Part shown: positions 50,121 through 59,471 of the stretch, one piece after another | Position numbering within the stretch: position 1 is the first letter of the stretch | Layout: each line of letters opens with the position of its first letter | From: Leptolyngbya sp. NIES-2104 | GTDB taxonomy: Bacteria > Cyanobacteriota > Cyanobacteriia > Leptolyngbyales > Leptolyngbyaceae | Assembly (NCBI RefSeq): GCF_001485215.1 | Contig: NZ_BBWW01000001.1 | Location: 5,518,001-5,582,000 of the forward strand | DNA length: 64,000 nucleotides | Direction: 5' to 3' | Position numbers and translations under genes: made by a program | The notes under the pieces: model-generated | What the model saw: only the letters and a program-made list of their open reading frames with translations | What the model was told of the DNA's origin: nothing | Databases searched by the model: none

Positions 50121-51338
50121 TTAAGCACTCCGGAGCGCAACAATAGGATCGAGTTTGGCAGCTTGACGAGCGGGAATCACACCGAATCCAAGACCGATCG
50201 AGCCGGATACCGTCACCGCCAGAATAATTGCAGCAGGAGCAACGATCGCTTCAAGTGGCGTAAAGGCAGCAACGATCACCACGCCCCCAACACCAACGAT
50301 CGTTCCAATTAAGCCACCCGCCGCAGAAAGAATCACAGCTTCGATCATAAATTGGGTGAGAATATCATTTCCCGAAGCCCCGATCGCTTTTCTCAGTCCA
50401 ATTTCTGAAGTTCTCTCAGTCACAGAAACCAGCATGATATTCATGATTCCAATGCCACCGACTAAAAGAGAAACTCCAGCGATCGCAGCTAACATCGCGG
50501 TTAATCCACTCGTAATCGTGCCGACGATTTGCAGAATATCTTTCTGAGTCTGCACCGTGAAATCATCTTCATTCACGATTTTGTGTCGCCGTCTCAGCAA
50601 GTTTGTGATCTGAAATTCCGCCGCTGGAATATTCGCTTCATCTCTAGCGGACACAGAAATAAAGGTCAAATCTAAACCATACGGAGAAGTCCGCCCGGTT
50701 AAAGTACTAGACATCGTGGTTAAAGGAATATAGGCAGCATCGTCTTGATTGCTACCGAGAAATGATCCTTTCGCTTGAAGCACCCCAACGATTTTGAAAC
50801 TGACATTTCGGATACGGATTTCTTCCCCGATCGGGTTCTTATCCCCGAAGAACCGAGTCGCCAAATCCGCCCCCAATGCCACAACGCGCTGATTTCGCTT
50901 CAGATCCGTCTCTGAAATAAAGCGCCCCCTTGCAACATCAAAACTCCGAACGGGCAGAAACTCCGGAGTTGCTCCGACGATCAGCGAGGATGAATTCCGG
51001 TTGCCGTAAACGACTGGAAACTGAGCGCTTTTCTGAGCCGCAACACCGCCAACCGATGGAAGCTGTTCGGCGATCGCTTTCGCATCTTCCCAAACGAGCG
51101 TTCTCGGTAAATTCGTCGTCCGTTGCCGCGCCTGTCCACTTCCCGGAGTCACAAACAACACATTCGGACCCAATGACTCGAACTGCTCTGCGGCTAATCT
51201 CTGCGCTCCTTGCCCGATTCCGATCATCGCAATCACAGACGCATTCCCGATGACCATTCCCAACATCGTCAAACTACTGCGAAGTTTGTTGGCGGTGAGC
51301 GTCCTTACCGCCATCTTTAAGCTTTCACCAAAATCCAT
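50121..51338 (-). CDS. ABC permease of MacB/FtsX type
   Basis: A 405-residue permease with one N-terminal membrane segment, a periplasmic MacB_PCD domain (~50-270) and three C-terminal membrane segments (MLAAIAGVSLLVGGIGIMNIML; FMIEAVILSAAGGLIGTIVGVGGVVIVAAF; and the last). TERTSEIGLRKAIGA is the family's coupling signature. Together with the adjoining adaptor and ATPase it forms a tripartite exporter. Confidence 0.93.
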   Translation of the reverse strand: MDFGESLKMAVRTLTANKLRSSLTMLGMVIGNASVIAMIGIGQGAQRLAAEQFESLGPNVLFVTPGSGQARQRTTNLPRTLVWEDAKAIAEQLPSVGGVAAQKSAQFPVVYGNRNSSSLIVGATPEFLPVRSFDVARGRFISETDLKRNQRVVALGADLATRFFGDKNPIGEEIRIRNVSFKIVGVLQAKGSFLGSNQDDAAYIPLTTMSSTLTGRTSPYGLDLTFISVSARDEANIPAAEFQITNLLRRRHKIVNEDDFTVQTQKDILQIVGTITSGLTAMLAAIAGVSLLVGGIGIMNIMLVSVTERTSEIGLRKAIGASGNDILTQFMIEAVILSAAGGLIGTIVGVGGVVIVAAFTPLEAIVAPAAIILAVTVSGSIGLGFGVIPARQAAKLDPIVALRSA

Positions 51339-51341
51339 GAC

Positions 51342-52718
51342 TTATCCGCCTTGATTCGTGTTGTCTATTTTTTGTCCTTCAGGTGGCTGAACGAAAATAC
51401 GATCGCCCGGTTGAATTCCATCCAAGATCTGAGTGTCGTTATCAAAACTCAATCCAGTCGTGACTCTTTGGAATCTCGGCTTATTATTTTCACCCGGAAC
51501 CCATACGCCCGTTTGTCCGCGCTGTGTCGAAAGTGCGGCAGTCGGAACGACGATCGTATTCGGAATCGAATCGCCTAAGAAACTCACATTGGCGTTCATT
51601 TTCGATTTCAACTTATCGCGTCCGCTCAGAATATCAATCCGCACTGAGAACGAAGTGACATCGCGTTCTGTCACTGCTTCCGGCGCAATCAATCGCACTC
51701 GTCCTTTAAATGTCTCTTCTGGAAAAGCATCGACGCGGATATCAACTTCCTGACCGCGTTTAATCTGTCCGATATCGACTTCCGGCACTTTCGCCCGAAC
51801 TTCTAACCCACTCGCCAGCCCAAAAATCGAAGTCGAAGCAGAACCATCTGCGCCTGTGGTGGCTTGCGTCGTTGGAGTGACAAAAGCGCCCACGGTTGAA
51901 TATCGCTGCGTAATCACACCCGAAAAAGGAGCGCGAATTAAGGTATCTTCAAGCCGATTTTGCACCTGTTCGAGTTGAGCGATCGCATTTTGCAACTGAG
52001 CTTCTGACTGTCGAATTTCTTCGGGTCGTGCTCCGTTCTGACGCTGCTCTAACTGCTGATTCGCTTGATTTAATTGCGCCTGTGATTGACTCAATTGCGC
52101 TTGTGCTTGACTCAAGGTTTGATTCGCGTTCTGTTCACGGCGAATGAATTCATCGAGTGCATTTGATGCGATCGCGCCTTGACTTGCCAATTCCCGCTGT
52201 CGTCTCGTCTGCGTCCGCGCAAACTCGACTGCCGAATTCGCATCCGCAACCAGTCCTTCTACCCGGCGAATTTCACCTCTTGCCCGCTCTACTTCCGATT
52301 CTGCTTGGCGAATCTCTTCGACACGGGTTCCGGCTCTAAGTTGATCTAATTTCGCTTGCGCTTCTGCCACTCGCGCCCGCGCTTGATTCAGTTCCGCCTC
52401 GACATCCTGACTTTCCATCCGAGCAACGACCTGCCCCTGCGTCACCGAATCGCCCTGATCCACCAGCAACTGAGCAATCTTACCCGCCGTTTTCGGGCTG
52501 AGATTCACCGTCCGAATCGGTATGACTTCCCCACTCGCTGAAATGCGGGCTGTCACCGTCTTTGATTCTACAGAAATGGTTGCGGTTTCCTGACGGGGGG
52601 TAAACTGCCGCGAAATCAGAAAAGCACCCCCCGAAGTAGCGATCGCGCCTGTTGCGAGGAGCGCTAACAACCAGCGGGACGAACTTTTCCCAACCTTGCC
52701 AAAAAAAGGAACTTGCAT
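51342..52718 (-). CDS. Efflux periplasmic adaptor (MacA/HlyD type)
   Basis: A 458-residue membrane-fusion protein. It has an N-terminal anchor (WLLALLATGAIATSGGAFLI), a barrel-lipoyl domain beginning VTARISASGEVIPIRTVNLSPKTAGKIAQLLVDQGDSV, and a long alpha-hairpin of Gln/Ala/Arg-rich repeats (LSQAQAQLSQSQAQLNQANQQLEQRQ, twice). The second lipoyl half and a barrel follow (ITQRYSTVGAFV). It is the first gene of the operon. The exported substrate is unknown; cyanobacterial relatives (DevB-like) export glycolipids or peptides. Confidence 0.92.
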   Translation of the reverse strand: MQVPFFGKVGKSSSRWLLALLATGAIATSGGAFLISRQFTPRQETATISVESKTVTARISASGEVIPIRTVNLSPKTAGKIAQLLVDQGDSVTQGQVVARMESQDVEAELNQARARVAEAQAKLDQLRAGTRVEEIRQAESEVERARGEIRRVEGLVADANSAVEFARTQTRRQRELASQGAIASNALDEFIRREQNANQTLSQAQAQLSQSQAQLNQANQQLEQRQNGARPEEIRQSEAQLQNAIAQLEQVQNRLEDTLIRAPFSGVITQRYSTVGAFVTPTTQATTGADGSASTSIFGLASGLEVRAKVPEVDIGQIKRGQEVDIRVDAFPEETFKGRVRLIAPEAVTERDVTSFSVRIDILSGRDKLKSKMNANVSFLGDSIPNTIVVPTAALSTQRGQTGVWVPGENNKPRFQRVTTGLSFDNDTQILDGIQPGDRIFVQPPEGQKIDNTNQGG

Positions 52719-53308
52719 GGATCTAACTCACCCAGACTTTAAGGGAGCGTAGGAATAAATAGTGAAGCGATGACATATAAACTCTTCATGAAGACGACGA
52801 TCGATTTCCGAAAGATTCCTGACATCGGCTCCAATGAATCAATATGAATCTCTTATTTACAAATTTTAACGTGCTTTTCCCTGGGAATTGCAGTGCGGTT
52901 GACCCCACCGAAAGATTGAAACTCTGCGGTCTACTCTGCGATAGATTTCGATATTGGAATATTCAAACTCCCGAAAGGCGCAATTTTGCCCGTTGATCTG
53001 CCTTAAATCGTGGGAAATCTTAAGATTATCCGTGACACAAACTGACGGAGACCGCATTAGAAATCAGTATCATAGGCATAGTGTTATTGCTGACGCAATG
53101 CCAGAGATGCTAAGAAGAAGTTCTATGAATTGCCGTATTTTCCAGTATGGCACCTTCCTAGGAAATCGAGAGACTCCGAAAAAAGCGCAAACTGGATAAG
53201 TTTTTCGTAAACCAGTAAAAAAGCGTTCGGATTCTTGAAAGTCAGCCTGCATTCAGTACAATAAGCGACTGAACTGCTTTTGCCCTCAGCCTGTGACGAT
53301 GACAGCCT
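52719..53308. other. Long intergenic region with promoter near its end
   Basis: No convincing protein gene lies in these 590 bases. A good promoter candidate for the downstream gene is TTGAAA (53235-53240) and TACAAT (53257-53262) with 16-base spacing, 46 bases before the ATG at 53309. The part from ~52860 to ~53160 is moderately GC-containing, not obviously coding and could hold a small RNA or the leader of the efflux operon. Confidence 0.45.
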
Positions 53309-54376
53309 ATGAGTCCCTTGCCAAACCGCCCACCCCAGCCTCCTAAACCCTATGCCGCCGAAACTGCGGCTGAAGGCTCTGCCATGCCCCAATCCTCAGA
53401 CGCATCTGAACCGAAACCTGTTGCCCAGCGCCCACTGGTTCGCCCTGTGGCACGTCCTCAACCTGCGGCAACTGCACCACCTCCTCCCCCGCCTGTCGCG
53501 GAAACGCCACCGGAGCCAGAGGAAGTGTTTGATCCTGCGAGTTTGAGACAGCAACCGATTCCTGCTCCCAGTGAACCGATGCAGTATCGTGCGATCGGTC
53601 TAGTGCGCGGTCGGTATCAAGCCTCGGAAGAACAGTTTACCCGTGGCGAGATGATCACCGCTGATGGCACGACGATCGAAGCCGTGTTGCTTGGTCGCGT
53701 CATGAGCTTGGTGAAAAATCACCTGGATCTTGAACAAGAACATCTCTGGGTGGTGTATCCCCGCACTCGTGAGAAACAAGAAGATTTGCACGTTCAGATC
53801 GTCGGAGTTTGGGAGCCTGAAAACCTCAGCAAGCCAGACGAAGAAACCGAAGAAGCCGAACAGCCCGCCTACTTGCCATCGTCTGAAGTCGAGGATAACT
53901 ATTTCTCGATTCGGGGCGAAGTCATCTTCCACACACCCGAAGAGAAATCCGTGGTCGTGAAGATCAACCAAGCGCCTCGCAAGAAAGACGACAAAGCGAA
54001 ATCCTTCAAATTGAAGTTGCTTGGCGAGTTAGGCGGAAAAGTGGTTGGCTACTTCTGGGAACTCAACGTCAAGCGTGAGGGACCGGATTTAGTGATTACC
54101 AGTGCGAAGTCGATCGGCATGATTCCACCCCGGAAGAAGACGAAGGAAGAGCTAGAACGCGGTCGATCGTTTGGTCGTCCGGGCGGTCGTCCGGGTGGCG
54201 GTGGTGGACGTAGACCGTTTAGTCCGCGTCCGGGTGGCGGAGATCGCGATCGCAGACCTCCAAGCCAGTCGGCTCAGCCCGAAGCACCTCGGAGGACTGA
54301 ACCCTTGCCGAAGCCAGTCAAACGGCGGGCTGAAGCGAACCCAGAAGGCACAGACAACGCAGTAAGTGAAGCATAG
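53309..54376 (+). CDS. Pro-rich and RGG-rich protein with conserved centre
   Basis: A 355-residue protein in three parts. The N-terminal ~90 residues are Pro/Ala-rich and disordered. The ordered centre (~90-270) reads MQYRAIGLVRGRYQASEEQFTRGEMITADGTTIEAVLLGRVMSLVKNHL and YFSIRGEVIFHTPEEKSVVVKINQ. The C-terminal ~80 residues are Arg/Gly-rich (GRPGGRPGGGGGRRPF). RGG tails generally bind RNA, so an RNA-related role is inferred. I do not recognise a named family. Confidence 0.75.
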   Translation: MSPLPNRPPQPPKPYAAETAAEGSAMPQSSDASEPKPVAQRPLVRPVARPQPAATAPPPPPPVAETPPEPEEVFDPASLRQQPIPAPSEPMQYRAIGLVRGRYQASEEQFTRGEMITADGTTIEAVLLGRVMSLVKNHLDLEQEHLWVVYPRTREKQEDLHVQIVGVWEPENLSKPDEETEEAEQPAYLPSSEVEDNYFSIRGEVIFHTPEEKSVVVKINQAPRKKDDKAKSFKLKLLGELGGKVVGYFWELNVKREGPDLVITSAKSIGMIPPRKKTKEELERGRSFGRPGGRPGGGGGRRPFSPRPGGGDRDRRPPSQSAQPEAPRRTEPLPKPVKRRAEANPEGTDNAVSEA

Positions 54377-54404
54377 GTTGAGTGGGGCGGTCGGCGGATC
54401 GCCC

Positions 54405-55259
54405 CTATTTTTTGTAAACGATGAAACCTGCGATCGCATCGAGTAATGCTTCCGGTTCATCGGCTCGAATCAAGTGACCGCTATTTTCAAAAATTCTTAA
54501 ATCTGCATTTGGAATCGCTTGAGCAATCTCCTCCGAGAATTCCGGCGGACAGATCCAATCGTGACGACCTGCAATTACTAAAGTTGGAACGGTGATTTTG
54601 TGCAGTTGGTCGAGAACGTTGTAAGAGCGCAAAAATCCGCCAAACGCCTGATTGATCGCATCGATCGATAAAATCGTTCGAGACTTTACCATTTTCGTTG
54701 GATCAGCCGTGTACGAATAGAGCGGGTGCATGATGCGGAAATATTCACCGAGCTGTTCTTCGGATTCAAAGTTACCATTCCAGAGAAATTCGGCGATCGC
54801 AATTTGTTCGGGTGTGCCACGTTCTTGCAGAATTTCCTGAGCGCGTTTGAGAAAGCGAAAATCGGGAACCGTGGCAATAACGATTAAGTGTGAAAGGTTT
54901 TGCGGATAGCGGCTGGCGTAAGTGAGTGCAACCATGCCGCCGTAAGAACCACCGATCGCGATAATTTTTTCCAGTCCCAAATGTTGCCGCAATGCTTCCA
55001 TATCCTCGACGTTTTCATCGAGCGTGTATTTTGATTGGTCGCCCCGCAGCGATCGTCCTTGTCCGCGATGGTCGAAGTAGACAAGCTGCATTTTGTTGCT
55101 TAATGCTGAGAAAGTCGGTTTGTAGGAACTGTGGTCGGCTCCGGGTCCGCCATGGATGAGAAATGCAACAGGCTTTTCGCGCATTTGATTCCCGTGAGGA
55201 ACAAGTCCCGCGCCTTCGATATCAAAGTAGATTTGTGTGTCTCGAATAGTTGCCAACAT
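54405..55259 (-). CDS. Alpha/beta hydrolase of proline iminopeptidase type
   Basis: A 284-residue S33-type hydrolase with HGGPGADHSSYKPTF (oxyanion motif), FDHRGQGRS, the nucleophile Ser in IGGSYGGMVAL, and late Asp (AGRHDWICPP) and His (ENSGHLIRADEP). It probably releases N-terminal proline or hydrolyses a small amide or ester. It is one base from the ltrA gene on the same strand, suggesting an operon. Confidence 0.88.
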   Translation of the reverse strand: MLATIRDTQIYFDIEGAGLVPHGNQMREKPVAFLIHGGPGADHSSYKPTFSALSNKMQLVYFDHRGQGRSLRGDQSKYTLDENVEDMEALRQHLGLEKIIAIGGSYGGMVALTYASRYPQNLSHLIVIATVPDFRFLKRAQEILQERGTPEQIAIAEFLWNGNFESEEQLGEYFRIMHPLYSYTADPTKMVKSRTILSIDAINQAFGGFLRSYNVLDQLHKITVPTLVIAGRHDWICPPEFSEEIAQAIPNADLRIFENSGHLIRADEPEALLDAIAGFIVYKK

Positions 55260-55260
55260 A

Positions 55261-56418
55261 TCAATACTGCGATTCGATTTGAATCAGACCCACAAACACT
55301 ACTGTTAAACCTGACATCAGCGCAACGGGCGACAAAACTCCCCCGAAACCAATCAAGGTAAAACAAACGATTGCAGCGAATAATCGTCCCAGCAAAATTG
55401 AATTGGGCAGCGATCGCTCAGTCGCCCACTGCACTGCACTAAGTCCGATCAAATACAAGCCTAATCCACCACACAGAATCGTCCGAGCCGCGATCGACAA
55501 GTCCCCGCGATCCACGCCTTCGATCGCCGTCTGAATGCCAACTCCAGCCGCTACAATTCCTGCAAATAGCAAGACATGGCTGTATCCATACACATACGAT
55601 CGCAGTAAAACTCGTTTTCGGTTACTTTGAAGTGCCTGATTGATGACTGAAGTTTCCGCACATTCAAAATAGAGCCACCACAAACTCACCGCCGTGATAA
55701 ATCCGCTGATGGCTGTCATCGTTTCTTGCCATTGCCACTGGATATCCGAAACCCCACCCGCAACGGCGACGATCGCTTCGCCCAACACAATGATCACAAA
55801 CAGCCCAAACCGTTCATCCATGTGTGATACCTGTACCGGAACGGATCGAATCGTGGCGTAGGTGATCGGACCATTGCTAATCTCAATCAAGAGTGCGATT
55901 CCCCAAAGCACAAACCGCACTGGAGGCGGAACAACGATCGACACCATCCAAAACAAGAGCGCGATCGTAAAACTGAGTGTATATCTTCCCGTGAGTTCTC
56001 GCGCTTCAGGCACAAGCCGCCACGCCTGAAAATACAAGCCGACAATCACTAACCGCAATCCCGCGTATACCCCAGCAAATCGGGCTGAGCCTTCCTGTAA
56101 TGCTTCTGGAATCGTTAGCGCCAGCACGATCATGCCAAACATAATACCGAGCATCACCAAGCGGTAAACGCCTTGCTCAACATCAAATTGGTCAGCGTAG
56201 TAGCTAAAATCAATCCACAGCCACCAGATCGGAATGAACAGAGCAGCAAATGTGCCAATTCCGCCCCAATCAAGATGAGCATGGAGAAAATGTGCAAGTT
56301 CTGCGATCGCCACTACAAACACGAGATCAAAGAATAGCTCTAACCAGGAAGCGTGACGCTCATCGGAGCGATTTTCTCGGCTAATCAGTTTCAGCGTATG
56401 CGAGGATGAGCGATTCAT
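55261..56418 (-). CDS. Low temperature requirement protein A (LtrA)
   Basis: A 385-residue membrane protein with about ten hydrophobic segments. It opens with ERHASWLELFFDLVFVVAIAELAHFL, the LtrA signature, and carries MDERFGLFVIIVLGEAIVAVAGG. The Listeria founder supports growth in the cold; molecular function is unknown. Its ATG sits immediately beside the left end of a TnpB-only element, so the element probably altered its promoter region. Confidence 0.9.
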   Translation of the reverse strand: MNRSSSHTLKLISRENRSDERHASWLELFFDLVFVVAIAELAHFLHAHLDWGGIGTFAALFIPIWWLWIDFSYYADQFDVEQGVYRLVMLGIMFGMIVLALTIPEALQEGSARFAGVYAGLRLVIVGLYFQAWRLVPEARELTGRYTLSFTIALLFWMVSIVVPPPVRFVLWGIALLIEISNGPITYATIRSVPVQVSHMDERFGLFVIIVLGEAIVAVAGGVSDIQWQWQETMTAISGFITAVSLWWLYFECAETSVINQALQSNRKRVLLRSYVYGYSHVLLFAGIVAAGVGIQTAIEGVDRGDLSIAARTILCGGLGLYLIGLSAVQWATERSLPNSILLGRLFAAIVCFTLIGFGGVLSPVALMSGLTVVFVGLIQIESQY

Positions 56419-56534
56419 CGGAAATCTCCGAGAAACCCTGCCGTTCTAGGGCAGGGAGGGATAGGAGCGTCAATCAAGCGGTTCAATGCCGCGCTGATTG
56501 GCAATCTCACACAAACGAAGTGAGAATGTGGCGT

Positions 56535-57722
56535 ATGGAACAAGCCTTCAAGTACCGCTTCTATCCCACGCCTGAACAGGAATCGCTCCTGCGTCGCACG
56601 TTGGGCTGTGTCAGGCTGGTTTACAATCGCGCTTTGAATGCGCGAACTGAGGCTTGGTATGAACGACAAGAAACCATCGACTACGTTAAAACCTCTGCGT
56701 TGTTGACCGGGTGGAAACAGCAAGAAGACCTCCAGTTTTTGAATGAAGTGAGTTGTGTGCCGTTGCAGCAAGGATTGCGACATCTGCAAAAAGCGTTCTC
56801 CAACTTCTTTGCAGGACGCACCAAGTACCCGAACTTCAAAAAGAAGCGGAATGGTGGATCTGCCGAGTTCACCAAGTCTGCGTTCAAGTGGAAAGATGGA
56901 AAAGTAGTTTTGGCAAAATGTGCTGAACCCCTGTCGATTCGCTGGAGCCGTCAACTTCCTCAAGGGTGCGAACCCTCGACGATCACCGTCGGTTTGAGTC
57001 CAAGTGGACGCTGGCACATTTCGGTGTTGGTGGACAATCCGAGTATCAAACCGCTTCCAGCCGTTCAGAAGTCGGTGGGGTTGGATCTTGGCATCACCAG
57101 TCTGATTGCGACCAGTGATGACGAAAAGATTGCAAATCCGAAACCATTTGAGCGACTGAGAAAGAAGCTCAAACGAGTTCAAAAAGCACTGAGTCGCAAG
57201 CAAAAAGGCTCGAATAATCGAGACAAGGCAAGAATCCAAGTCGCACGGATTCTTGCCAAGATTGCGGACTCGCGCAAAGATTTTCTCCATAAACTGACCA
57301 CTCAACTGATTCGTGAAAATCAAACGATTGCAGTCGAGGATTTGGCAGTGAAAAACATGGTGAAAAACCCCAAACTGGCGCGGCAGATTGCCGATGCTGC
57401 ATGGGGTGAGTTGGTACGTCAACTGAGCTACAAAGCCAAGTGGTACGGTCGAACCTTGGTGAAGATAGACCGCTGGTTTCCCAGTTCCAAACGCTGTGGA
57501 AACTGCGGTCACATTGTTGCATCGTTGCCGTTGAACGTCCGGGAGTGGGATTGTCCCACCTGTGGGGCACACCACGACCGGGACACTAACGCGGCACGAA
57601 ACATCTTGGCGGTGGGACACACCGTTGCAGTCTGTGGAGCGAACGTAAGACCTGATAGCCATGAGGTTAAAGGGCAGTTGCGAAAAACCAGCAATGGAAA
57701 GAAGCAGAAACCTAAGTCGTGA
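56535..57722 (+). CDS. tnpB: RNA-guided endonuclease TnpB
   Basis: A 395-residue canonical TnpB. The start is YRFYPTPEQESLLRRTLGCVRLVYN. RuvC residues are D184 (VGLDLGIT), E268 (IAVEDL) and D350 (HDRDTNAARNIL), with the zinc finger C321-x2-C324...C340-x2-C343 intact. It should bind a guide RNA from the element's right end and cut DNA at the empty site (family knowledge). An in-frame ATG nine bases upstream is an alternative start. A large antisense frame is a shadow. Confidence 0.95.
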   Translation: MEQAFKYRFYPTPEQESLLRRTLGCVRLVYNRALNARTEAWYERQETIDYVKTSALLTGWKQQEDLQFLNEVSCVPLQQGLRHLQKAFSNFFAGRTKYPNFKKKRNGGSAEFTKSAFKWKDGKVVLAKCAEPLSIRWSRQLPQGCEPSTITVGLSPSGRWHISVLVDNPSIKPLPAVQKSVGLDLGITSLIATSDDEKIANPKPFERLRKKLKRVQKALSRKQKGSNNRDKARIQVARILAKIADSRKDFLHKLTTQLIRENQTIAVEDLAVKNMVKNPKLARQIADAAWGELVRQLSYKAKWYGRTLVKIDRWFPSSKRCGNCGHIVASLPLNVREWDCPTCGAHHDRDTNAARNILAVGHTVAVCGANVRPDSHEVKGQLRKTSNGKKQKPKS

Positions 57723-57763
57723 GTCTTAGGAATCACCGTGGTTTAGCCCGGTGAGGATGTCAA
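57711..57763 (+). ncRNA. 3' part of the TnpB guide RNA scaffold / right end
   Basis: The hairpin CCTAAG/CTTAGG (57711-57730) contains the tnpB stop codon. It is followed by CACCG/CGGTG (57734-57753) and GAGGATGTCAA. In this family the guide RNA covers the 3' end of tnpB to the right end, and its guide is the flanking DNA, here starting near 57764. The 5' end of the RNA cannot be placed by eye. Confidence 0.55.
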
Positions 57764-57793
57764 CAACATTCTCCCGACGCTCTGAAGTTTAGT

Positions 57794-58999
57794 TTAACTG
57801 CCTCGCATATCTTGAGGGATAAAAGTACGATCGCTGGGAATGGGTGCCACCGATTCAGTTAACGTAAACGCTCCGGATTCAATCCAGTTTTTCAACTCTA
57901 AAGCCACTTGGCGCGATAGATAAATGCTGGCAAGTGGCGCGACTCGGACGGATTTTCCGTCGATCGTCAATCGTCCCGATTTCAACTGTGCATAACTCAC
58001 CAATCCGAAGGTTGGACGAACCCGACGCGGAATCGAAAAATCAACGATCGGAGCCACCAAATCTTTATCCCGAACGGCACAATGGGCGATTACTTCTTCA
58101 CTCAGCACAGGTAACGGAATTCCTACACCGAGCATCAACGAAGAGCCATACCCGCGAAAATAACAACCTCTCACCCATTTCGCGTCCATCTGTTTTGCAT
58201 CTCCAATCAGTGCCAGCGTGGAAGCAGGACCGATCGGCGTTCGATTCGGTAAACGCTTCTGAAGTGGGAAATGCTGCGTTCCTTCCCAAGCAATGTATCC
58301 GATTCCACCACCAAGAAAGATTCTTGAACCGATCCCGATTAATTGCAGATCGGGGTCATTCAACAACGGTGAAATGGCTCCTGGATTTGAGAAAACAGCG
58401 TTTCCCAATTGGGGCTGAAGTGCACCTAAGTAAGTGAAAAGGGGTCGATCGCCACCATTCACTCCAACAATAAAGTTCTGATACAGATTACGTGGATTGA
58501 ACAGATAGAACTGATTAATCGTGTCGCGGGAAATTGTCGTTTCAAACGACGATCGCGGATAACAATCCGTCACTTGCCCGATCGCTCTTAAACTCACCGA
58601 TTTTCCAGCAATCAAATCCTCGATCACATGACCGCCGCCCCTTTGCCGCTGTCGCACCTCTGGAGATTCTCGATCGTCATTATCGAGCGGTTCTCCTCCG
58701 GTCGGATATTCCACCAACTGCGACGCACCCAAATACAAATCGACCGCTCCAAATCCCGCATAAGTAGGCACCCCATCAAGCCAACACTGTCGAATTTTGA
58801 TCGGCGGATCAGTCTGTCCCAGATTCAGAATTGCGCCTGAAGCCTCCATCGGCTCGAAGGTTCCGGTCGTCACCACATCGACAATTTTCGCTGTTTCTGC
58901 GACTCCCATTTCTGCGACTTGGGCTTTCACTTCTTCCACGGTTCGCACGATCGCTTGACCACGCTCGATTTTTTGATTAATTTCGGCAAGAGTTCGCAT
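57794..58999 (-). CDS. DUF39 / homocysteine-biosynthesis-type protein
   Basis: A 401-residue protein of the HcyBio (DUF39) family. In methanogens it helps convert aspartate semialdehyde to homocysteine with sulfide. Visible features include KIVDVVTTGTFEPMEASGAILNLG, DLYLGASQ, GGGHVIEDLIAGKSV, GSRIFLGGGIGYIAWEGTQH and VRGCYFRGYGSSLMLGVGIPLPV with its conserved Cys. No CBS or ferredoxin partner is next to it. It diverges from the Ycf20 gene. Confidence 0.85.
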   Translation of the reverse strand: MRTLAEINQKIERGQAIVRTVEEVKAQVAEMGVAETAKIVDVVTTGTFEPMEASGAILNLGQTDPPIKIRQCWLDGVPTYAGFGAVDLYLGASQLVEYPTGGEPLDNDDRESPEVRQRQRGGGHVIEDLIAGKSVSLRAIGQVTDCYPRSSFETTISRDTINQFYLFNPRNLYQNFIVGVNGGDRPLFTYLGALQPQLGNAVFSNPGAISPLLNDPDLQLIGIGSRIFLGGGIGYIAWEGTQHFPLQKRLPNRTPIGPASTLALIGDAKQMDAKWVRGCYFRGYGSSLMLGVGIPLPVLSEEVIAHCAVRDKDLVAPIVDFSIPRRVRPTFGLVSYAQLKSGRLTIDGKSVRVAPLASIYLSRQVALELKNWIESGAFTLTESVAPIPSDRTFIPQDMRGS

Positions 59000-59029
59000 A
59001 CTGTTGAAAGAGTTGGGGCACTTGAATTT

Positions 59030-59362
59030 ATGCAGAATACGCGGCTAAGTACGATCGTGGATACGACCGCAGGACAACTAAATCAGTTTTTTCGCAATCC
59101 TTGGCGGCGAACCTCTTTGCTCATTATCGGGTTACTGTTGGGCTTTTTCTTAGGCAGTGCGATTTCAACTAGCGCGGGTCAGAAAGCAGAACTCGATATC
59201 GTTCAGGCGTTTGTGCTTTTGTTGGCGACCGAAGTGGTAAGTCGATTCACATACGGGGGAAGTTCGCGGTTTCGACGAATGCTGATTGCAGAATTTCTCA
59301 ATGCGCTCAAACTCGGACTGATTTACAGCTTGTTTCTCGAAGCGTTCAAACTCGGAAGTTAA
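59030..59362 (+). CDS. ycf20: Ycf20-family (DUF565) membrane protein
   Basis: A 110-residue protein with FRNPWRRTSLLIIGLLLGFFLGSAISTSAGQKAELDIVQAFVLLLATEVVSRFTY, the DUF565/Ycf20 signature, and about three hydrophobic segments. Plastid relatives affect non-photochemical quenching. The ATG at 59030 is chosen because homology begins there; an upstream frame overlaps the divergent DUF39 gene. Confidence 0.88.
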   Translation: MQNTRLSTIVDTTAGQLNQFFRNPWRRTSLLIIGLLLGFFLGSAISTSAGQKAELDIVQAFVLLLATEVVSRFTYGGSSRFRRMLIAEFLNALKLGLIYSLFLEAFKLGS

Positions 59363-59471
59363 CGATCTCGATTCTCTCATGGGGGGAGAAGCGCGATCGC
59401 AGACAACCGCTAAAATAACGGTTGGATGAATTCTTTATGAGAACACGCAATCAAAGACTCTGGAGAGACTA

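Larger units (their letters stand above)
56419..57763 (+). mobile_element. IS1341-type (TnpB-only) IS200/IS605-family element
   Basis: The left end shows hairpins CGGA/TCCG (56419-56430) and CCCTGCC/GGCAGGG (56436-56442 and 56450-56456). tnpB follows. The right end has CCTAAG/CTTAGG and CACCG/CGGTG hairpins and terminates GAGGATGTCAA, a right end common in this family. No TnpA gene is present, so transposition would need a helper. The exact left boundary is uncertain by a few bases. Confidence 0.75.

Noticed and set aside
56415-57662. A 415-codon open frame antisense to the IS1341 tnpB gene
   Set aside because: It lies entirely opposite a canonical TnpB with all catalytic motifs, and its translation shows no family features. 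It is a composition shadow.
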